Assembly (NCBI GenBank): GCA_020633235.1
Contig: JACKEA010000001.1
Location: forward strand, 1,240,001-1,304,000
DNA length: 64,000 nucleotides
Reading direction: 5' to 3'
Source: Polyangiaceae bacterium
GTDB taxonomy: Bacteria > Myxococcota_A > Polyangia > Polyangiales > Polyangiaceae
Below, piece after piece: positions 59,104-64,000 of the stretch (its first letter is position 1; each line of letters starts with the position of its first letter). The notes under the pieces are model-generated. The model ran no database searches. It was not told the origin of the DNA and saw only the letters and a program-made list of their open reading frames with translations. The translations under genes were made by a program, and so were the position numbers.

Positions 59104-59634
59104 ATGCGTCGATTCGTCATGCTCGTCGCGCTCGCCGTCGCGAGCGCATCGCTCACGGGTTGTGGTGGCAGCATGGGGCCTGCGTCCTCTGCTGCAGAGG
59201 GCGGGGATCACCCACTGCTCGGTGCCAAGGCGCCGGACTTCGAGCTGGCCGCGCAATCCGGAGGCGACCACGTGTCCCTCGGCAGCGAAGCGGGCAAGGT
59301 CGTGATCGTGGATTTTTGGGCGACGTGGTGCGACCCCTGCAAGGAGTCGTTTCCGCACTACCAGGCCATGGTCGACAAGTTTGGGGGCAAGCTCGCCGTG
59401 ATCGGTATCAGTGTGGACGACGAGCCGGATGGCATCAAAGACTTCGCGAAACAGACCGGTGCGAAGTTTCCATTGGCATGGGATGAAGGCCAAGCTCTGT
59501 CGCGCCAGTACGAGCCGAGCACGATGCCAACCAGCTTCATCATCGACAAGAGCGGTGTCGTTCGTTTCGTTCACTCGGGCTTCCACTCCGGTGAAGAGAA
59601 AGAGATCGAGCAGCAAGTAGAGTCGCTGCTGTAG
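59104..59634 (+). CDS. TlpA-family thioredoxin lipoprotein
   Basis: This is a 176-residue lipoprotein (signal ending SLTGCGG). The thioredoxin domain has KVVIVDFWATWCDPCKESFPHYQ (CDPC) and TMPTSFIIDKSGVVRF with the cis-Pro. It acts in the envelope as a thiol-disulfide oxidoreductase, for example in cytochrome c maturation or protein repair. It starts 29 bases after the TSP3-barrel gene and may be co-transcribed. The true start at 59104 is fixed by the signal peptide. Confidence 0.9.
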   Translation: MRRFVMLVALAVASASLTGCGGSMGPASSAAEGGDHPLLGAKAPDFELAAQSGGDHVSLGSEAGKVVIVDFWATWCDPCKESFPHYQAMVDKFGGKLAVIGISVDDEPDGIKDFAKQTGAKFPLAWDEGQALSRQYEPSTMPTSFIIDKSGVVRFVHSGFHSGEEKEIEQQVESLL

Positions 59635-59707
59635 GTCGCGCGCCCTACATGTGGGGGAAGTGCGCAGGTCGCAGGGCCAACGTGAACGCGTTAAGCTCCA
59701 AAGCGAG

Positions 59708-60505
59708 GTGCGCTCCACTGCTCGGATCCTGATCGCGGCTCTCGCATGCGCTGTCATGCTGCTCATTGGCTCAGCAGCGCCGGCGGCCAACGTCAGTCTG
59801 CTGATCGATCGCTTGGAGCACGGCGAGGACTTCCGCGTCCGCGTGCAGGCAGCACTGGAGCTGGGCAAGACCAAGAACAGCACCGTGCGCGCGCCTCTCG
59901 AGAAAGCGCTCGACGACGAGAACGCTGCGGTGCGCGCCGCGGCTGCCGCGGCGCTCAAGGCGCTCGGCGACAAGCGCGCGATCCCCGCGCTGGAGCGTCA
60001 CAAGAAGGACAGCTCTCCCGCGGTTCGCTCGCAGGTGCAGCACAGCATCGCCGCGTTGCGCGCCGTGGTCCACGCGGAGAAGACGCGCGTGCTGGTGAAG
60101 CTCGGTAAGATGAAAGACGCGAAGGGCGTCCGCACCGGCAAGCTGCTCGGCGAAATGGAGCAGACCTCTCGCCAGAAGTTCGACGAGCTCCCCGGCGTCA
60201 AGGTGGTGGATGGCACTCCGGACGAGAAGATCCCGCTGGTGATGGTGACGGGGTCGGTGCGAAAGCTCCGGACCTCGCGCGAGGGCTCGGACGTCGTGTA
60301 CTCCGCCAGCGTCGAGTACATCGTGCATCGGATGCCCGAGCAGGCCATCGCGGGCACCGTTTCCGGCTCCGCCAGCACCAAGGCCAGCCGGGCCGAGGCC
60401 CGGGACAAGCGGCGGTCTTTCGAGCTGAAACGCACGGTGTTGGCCGCCGCGGTGGAGAGCGCCGTCAAGCGCGCCCCGGAAGCGCTGTTCGCCGCCGCCA
60501 AGTGA
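59708..60505 (+). CDS. Exported HEAT-repeat protein
   Basis: This is a 265-residue protein from GTG 59708, which gives a signal peptide (ILIAALACAVMLLIGSAAPAA). Residues about 30-115 hold two to three HEAT repeats (RVRVQAALELGKTKNSTVRAPLEKALDDENAAVRAAAAAALKALGD). The C-terminal half is unrecognised. HEAT repeats bind proteins, so it may be an envelope scaffold. GTG 59651 is an alternative start but adds a charged extension. Confidence 0.72.
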   Translation: MRSTARILIAALACAVMLLIGSAAPAANVSLLIDRLEHGEDFRVRVQAALELGKTKNSTVRAPLEKALDDENAAVRAAAAAALKALGDKRAIPALERHKKDSSPAVRSQVQHSIAALRAVVHAEKTRVLVKLGKMKDAKGVRTGKLLGEMEQTSRQKFDELPGVKVVDGTPDEKIPLVMVTGSVRKLRTSREGSDVVYSASVEYIVHRMPEQAIAGTVSGSASTKASRAEARDKRRSFELKRTVLAAAVESAVKRAPEALFAAAK

Positions 60506-60550
60506 CGAGACGCTTGTAAGCCGTGCCCCCGCGATGGGAAAACGCCTGTC

Positions 60551-61654
60551 GTGTCGCCTCGCGTCCTGTTCGTCTCCAAGCCCATCGTGCCGCCCTATCA
60601 CGACGGCACCAAGTGCTTGGTGCGTGACGTCGCGACGCACCTCACGCGCGTTTCTCCGGTGGTGATGAGCGCGCCCAACGTGGAGCCACTCGCTCCCGGC
60701 GTGGAGATGGTGGCCGCGTATCGCGGCGCCGGCAGCTTCGCGCCCGCGCTTTCGGACAACCTCCGCGCGGCGACCTGGCTCGCCGCGCGCTCCCGCGCGG
60801 CGGTGTGGCATTTCGTGTTCGCGCCCAACGCGCGTTCCAGCGGCGCCGGCCGCATGCTCAAGCGCCTGCGTCGGGTTCCGGTCCTGCAAACCGTCGCCTC
60901 GCCCCCTCGGGAGTTCCGCGCCATCGAGTCCCTGTTGTTCGGGGACGTCGTCGTGGCCCAGAGCCACTGGACCCGCGAGCGCATCTTGGAGGCTGCGGAA
61001 GAGGAAGGCACCGCGCCGCCGCGAGTGGAGGTGATCCCGCCCCCCGTCCCCGAGCTCGAGTCCCGGCCCCTCGCCGCGCGCCGCAAGCTCCGCCAGACGC
61101 TGGACATCCCCGCCAAGGCTCCGATTTTCGTCTATCCCGGCGATCTCGAGGTCAGCGGCGGCGCCGAGGCCGTGGCGCGCGCCGTCGAGCCGCTGTGCGC
61201 CCAAATCCCGGATGCCGTGGTGGTGTTCGCCTACCGCCCCAAGACGCCCAAGGCGCACGACGTCGCCCGGGATCTGAAGGCGCGCCTGTCGCCGAAGCAG
61301 GTGCGCGTCGAGAGTGAGCTCGCGGACGTGCTGGTGCTCATCGAGGAAGCGCGGGCGGTGTTGTTTCCGGTCGACGACCTGTGGGGCAAGGTGGACCTGC
61401 CCATCGTCCTGCTCGAGTCGATGAGCTTGGGCGTTCCGGTGCTCGCGCTCGATCAGGGACCGCTGCGGGACCTCGCCGGCGTGGTCAAGCTGAGAGATGC
61501 CGACGGCTTGGCGGGCGCCGCCGTGAACGTCCACCAAGACGCCGCATTTCGCGCCGGCGTCATCGAAGAACAGCGCGCCGGGATCGAAGCGCGGCATCGC
61601 GCGCCGGTGGTGGCGCGGGCCTACGAGGACTTGTACCTGGAGCTGGCGCAATGA
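60551..61654 (+). CDS. Glycosyltransferase, GT-B/GT4-like
   Basis: This is a 367-residue protein that begins VLFVSKPIVPPYHDGTKCLV, with the N-terminal Rossmann fold of GT4 enzymes. Its C-terminal half carries PIVLLESMSLGVPVLALDQGPLRDL, like the GT4 ExxxxG donor-site region. It transfers a sugar to an unknown acceptor, perhaps a lipid or surface polysaccharide. GTG 60551 is the start. The enoyl-CoA hydratase gene overlaps its stop (ATGA). Confidence 0.82.
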   Translation: MSPRVLFVSKPIVPPYHDGTKCLVRDVATHLTRVSPVVMSAPNVEPLAPGVEMVAAYRGAGSFAPALSDNLRAATWLAARSRAAVWHFVFAPNARSSGAGRMLKRLRRVPVLQTVASPPREFRAIESLLFGDVVVAQSHWTRERILEAAEEEGTAPPRVEVIPPPVPELESRPLAARRKLRQTLDIPAKAPIFVYPGDLEVSGGAEAVARAVEPLCAQIPDAVVVFAYRPKTPKAHDVARDLKARLSPKQVRVESELADVLVLIEEARAVLFPVDDLWGKVDLPIVLLESMSLGVPVLALDQGPLRDLAGVVKLRDADGLAGAAVNVHQDAAFRAGVIEEQRAGIEARHRAPVVARAYEDLYLELAQ

Positions 61655-62427
61655 GCGTACGCTACGAAACCGACGGCCCCGTCGCGGTGCTCACCATCGA
61701 TCGCGCCGAACGGCGCAACGCCGTGGATCGCGCCACCGCCAACGCGCTGCTCGAGGGCTATCGCCGCTTCGAGGCCGACGACGCGCTCCGCGTATTGGTG
61801 GTCACCGGTGCGGGCGGGCAGTCCTTTTGCGCGGGAGCGGATCTGAAGGCGCTCGACAACGACGTCGTCGGGGACGCCGGTCCCATGGGCTTCACGCGCT
61901 TGCGATCAGCCAAGCCCACCCTCGCGGCCATCGAAGGCTACTGCGTGGCCGGCGGTCTCGAGATCGCGGTCTGGTGTGATCTGCGCGTCGTTGGCCGCAG
62001 CGCCCAGCTCGGCTGTCTCGAGCGGCGCTGGGGCGTACCCCTGATCGATGGCGGGACGCAGCGGCTGCCGCGCATCGTCGGCCTCGGGCGTGCGCTGGAT
62101 CTGGTGCTCACCGGGCGCTTGCTTGGTGCCGCGGAGGCCGAGCGCATCGGCCTCGTCGACCGCGTCGTGGACGACGGCGCGGCGCTCACCGAGGCGGTGG
62201 CTCTCGCCAAGCAGATCGCCGAGTTTCCCTTCGCCTGTGTGCTCGCGGATCGCGCGTCGCTCTTGGATGGCCTGAGCCTCTCGCTCGAGGAGGGCCTGCG
62301 CGTGGAAGGCGAGCGCGGCCGCGAAGTGCTCGCCGAGGCCGCCCTGGGCGCCGCGCGCTTCGCCGGCGGCGCCGGCCGTCACGGCCGCGCGGCGTCGCGT
62401 AGCTCGACGAAGTCTTCCGACAAGTAG
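61651..62427 (+). CDS. Enoyl-CoA hydratase/isomerase family protein
   Basis: This is a 258-residue crotonase-fold protein. It has VAVLTIDRAERRNAVD, SFCAGADLKAL (oxyanion region), the second oxyanion-hole part EGYCVAGGLEIAVWCD, and the segment RRWGVPLIDGGTQRLPRIVG, where hydratases carry a catalytic Glu. It likely hydrates or isomerises an acyl-CoA in the cytoplasm; the exact substrate is unknown. The start overlaps the glycosyltransferase stop. The last 49 bases overlap the converging M48-like gene. Confidence 0.88.
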   Translation: MSVRYETDGPVAVLTIDRAERRNAVDRATANALLEGYRRFEADDALRVLVVTGAGGQSFCAGADLKALDNDVVGDAGPMGFTRLRSAKPTLAAIEGYCVAGGLEIAVWCDLRVVGRSAQLGCLERRWGVPLIDGGTQRLPRIVGLGRALDLVLTGRLLGAAEAERIGLVDRVVDDGAALTEAVALAKQIAEFPFACVLADRASLLDGLSLSLEEGLRVEGERGREVLAEAALGAARFAGGAGRHGRAASRSSTKSSDK

Positions 62428-64000
62428 AAGGACATCAGCGCCGCCACCCGCACGGCGAGATCCTGATGCGCCATGCGCCCCTCGTCGTCCCGCTCCGCGA
62501 GCACGGCTTCGATGCCCTCCTGCTCCACGCGCTGGCACAGCGCCACCGTGTCCGGCCGCACCAGGAGCATCGCGCGCACCGCCGCGCAGGGGCTGTCGCA
62601 CAAGAGCAACCCCGCGCGATCCGCCGTGAGCTGCATCACGCGGTGCGCCGCCACCAGCTGCTCGTTCAGCGCGCTCAGCGTCTCCGGCGGCGGCGCCGTG
62701 GTGTCGATGGGCTCGTGCTTGTCGAGCTCCCGGCGCAGGCTCTTCGCTCCACTGAAGGCACGCTTGATGGCGCCCGTCGGGATCTTGCCGGCGAAGCGGT
62801 TCACGCGCTCCACCATCTTCCAGCCCTTCAAGAGCGGCATCACGCCCAGCGCGAAGTCGAGGCCTTGCTTGCTCTTTTCCCAGGCGCCGGCCCACACCTC
62901 GCTGGAGGTCACCCGGCTGTGGCCGTAGCGCAGGTGTGCGACCTCCGCGCCCAGCGCAAACCGTAGCTCCGGCGTCGTGAGATAGGCGGCTTCGTCGGGA
63001 TCGAAATGGCGCCCGCCGATGATCACGAACGGCGGCGGCCCTTCGTAGGAGCGCACGCCCAAGGCCTTGCGACCGCGGGATACGTAGCCCTCCACCGTCT
63101 TCATGCCCAAGAGCCGCGCCGCATCCGAAAGCGCGCGGGCGGCGTCGGCTTGGCGCTCGACCTTGAGCTGCTCCACGTAGTCGCGAAGCAGCCGCTGATC
63201 CGGCACCGGCACCGCGGCCAAGATCGCCTGCAAGCGCCCGAGCACCGGACTGCCTTCGCGCGCCACCGGGTGGCGCAGCACGCGCCGCACGCGCTCGTCC
63301 CCCAAAGACTCCGGCCGCGCGCCGTCACTCGGCTCCGCCGCCGCCTGCAGGCCGCCGGGCGCGAGCACGCGCAGCACCTCTCGCGCCCGCGCCGCGAGAT
63401 CTTCCTCGCCCCGCTCCGCCAGGCGCTCCACGCGGGAGAGCACCAGCGGCTGCAAGCGTGCCAGCTCCGCGATGGCGCGAGGGTCGTCACTCTCGGGGCC
63501 GCCGCGCGCCCGCGCCAGGAGGTCGTAGCTCTTGATGCGCAGGACCTGACCGCCCGCGCCGCGAGTGAGATCCGCGTCGCTCGGCGGCAACAGCTCTTCG
63601 AGCACCTCGCTCGGCAGCTCGGCGATGCGCCGCTCGAGCAGCGTGGTCGCATTTCCGTCGTCGCCCACGGCGAGCAAGTGCTCGGCGAGATCCAGATCCG
63701 CCTGCGCCAGCCGCGCCGGATCCTCCCGAAGCTCGCGCAGCCGGGCGTGTACGCGGGCGTGCAGCCGCACGGACCACGGCTCCACGCCGCCTTCCGCGAG
63801 CGCGTCGGAGAGCGCGAGCCCGGCTTCCGGGCTCAGCTCGAAGCGCGTCCACAGCTCCGCGAGCGCTTCCGGATCGATGCCGTCGAGCGCCGTCGGCACT
63901 TCGCCAAGGGGATCCCCCGACTCCGCCGCGAGCATGGGAGCCAGCGCCGCGCTCGGCGCGTGTTCTCTTTCTCTCCCCCGCCGCGCCAGCCGCCGCGCCG
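62379..64000 (-). CDS. M48-like protein with defective HExxH (cut by window edge)
   Basis: The frame is open to the right edge, so the N-terminus is probably outside; an ATG at 63935 would give 518 residues. The N-terminal half is helical and Arg/Ala/Leu-rich. The C-terminal half follows the M48 layout: FVIIGGRHFDPDEAAYL, LRFALGAEVAHLRYGHS and MQLTADRAGLLLCDSPCAAVRAML. At the zinc motif HExxH the first His is Ala (AEVAH), so zinc binding should be lost. It may be a pseudo-protease with a regulatory or structural role. Confidence 0.75.
   Translation of the reverse strand, partial: ARRLARRGREREHAPSAALAPMLAAESGDPLGEVPTALDGIDPEALAELWTRFELSPEAGLALSDALAEGGVEPWSVRLHARVHARLRELREDPARLAQADLDLAEHLLAVGDDGNATTLLERRIAELPSEVLEELLPPSDADLTRGAGGQVLRIKSYDLLARARGGPESDDPRAIAELARLQPLVLSRVERLAERGEEDLAARAREVLRVLAPGGLQAAAEPSDGARPESLGDERVRRVLRHPVAREGSPVLGRLQAILAAVPVPDQRLLRDYVEQLKVERQADAARALSDAARLLGMKTVEGYVSRGRKALGVRSYEGPPPFVIIGGRHFDPDEAAYLTTPELRFALGAEVAHLRYGHSRVTSSEVWAGAWEKSKQGLDFALGVMPLLKGWKMVERVNRFAGKIPTGAIKRAFSGAKSLRRELDKHEPIDTTAPPPETLSALNEQLVAAHRVMQLTADRAGLLLCDSPCAAVRAMLLVRPDTVALCQRVEQEGIEAVLAERDDEGRMAHQDLAVRVAALMSFYLSEDFVELRDAARP

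Overview
The window looks like chromosomal DNA of a myxobacterium-type bacterium (phylum Myxococcota, most likely a Polyangiaceae relative). The evidence is a very high G+C content, four Ser/Thr protein kinases, an FHA-linked sigma-54 activator, proteins ending in MYXO-CTERM-like tails (Cys-Gly-Cys, hydrophobic stretch, Arg cluster), many Gly/Ser/Ala-rich or Cys-rich lipoproteins, a DUF2330 protein, a DUF2378 (TIGR02265) protein and a TIGR04551-like barrel. The affiliation is inferred from protein content only. No tRNA, rRNA, CRISPR array, insertion sequence or prophage was seen. No intergenic stretch exceeds 300 bases; the longest is about 295 bases, between 23316 and 23610.

Layout. 1-6.5 kb: start of an acyl-CoA dehydrogenase gene running off the left edge, a DUF2330 surface protein, a persulfide dioxygenase-rhodanese fusion, a decayed GH16 glucanase remnant, a penicillin-binding transpeptidase, a PilZ protein and a coiled-coil lipoprotein. 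6.5-10 kb: a leftward operon with an SsuA/SsuC-like ABC importer (no ATPase gene), a lipoprotein, an SDR apparently starting at CTG, and a small protein. 10-13.3 kb: an HAD phosphatase and nucleotidyltransferase pair, an M20 peptidase and a hypothetical gene. 13.4-15.75 kb: tandem paralogues of an unrecognised family plus a PilZ-like protein. 15.75-23.3 kb: acetyl-CoA synthetase, a PEGA/barrel protein, a kinase, a small basic protein with rpsT, and an ECF sigma factor with its membrane partner. 23.6-28.1 kb: a MacA/MacB-type operon with two permeases. 28.3-35.6 kb: an S1-repeat RNA-binding protein, Mrp ATPase, a kinase and two Cys-rich lipoproteins.

35.8-53.9 kb is the accessory, exoprotein-rich part. 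It holds thioredoxin-fold lipoproteins, five probably related secreted proteins with a lectin/glucanase-like fold (two with, or once with, MYXO-CTERM tails), a Gly-rich FN3 lipoprotein, an FHA/sigma-54 activator, a PEGA protein, a kinase, an operon of lipoprotein + thioredoxin lipoprotein + outer-membrane barrel, a DUF2378 protein, and a visibly lower-GC pair (exported Cys protein and LuxR-type regulator). A recurrent dyad, CGATC-N5-GATCG, lies upstream of several of the exoprotein genes and suggests a shared control system. 53.9-64 kb: a large TIGR04551-like barrel, a zinc-ribbon kinase, a barrel with thrombospondin type 3 repeats, a TlpA-type thioredoxin lipoprotein, a HEAT-repeat protein, a glycosyltransferase, an enoyl-CoA hydratase-like protein and an M48-like protein that has lost the first His of its HExxH motif.

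A family of inverted-repeat elements (TGTCGGTCC ... GGACCGACAAA) occurs nine times between genes, mostly at 3' ends, as whole or half copies. Overall the window combines ordinary metabolism and translation genes with envelope, secretion and signalling genes.
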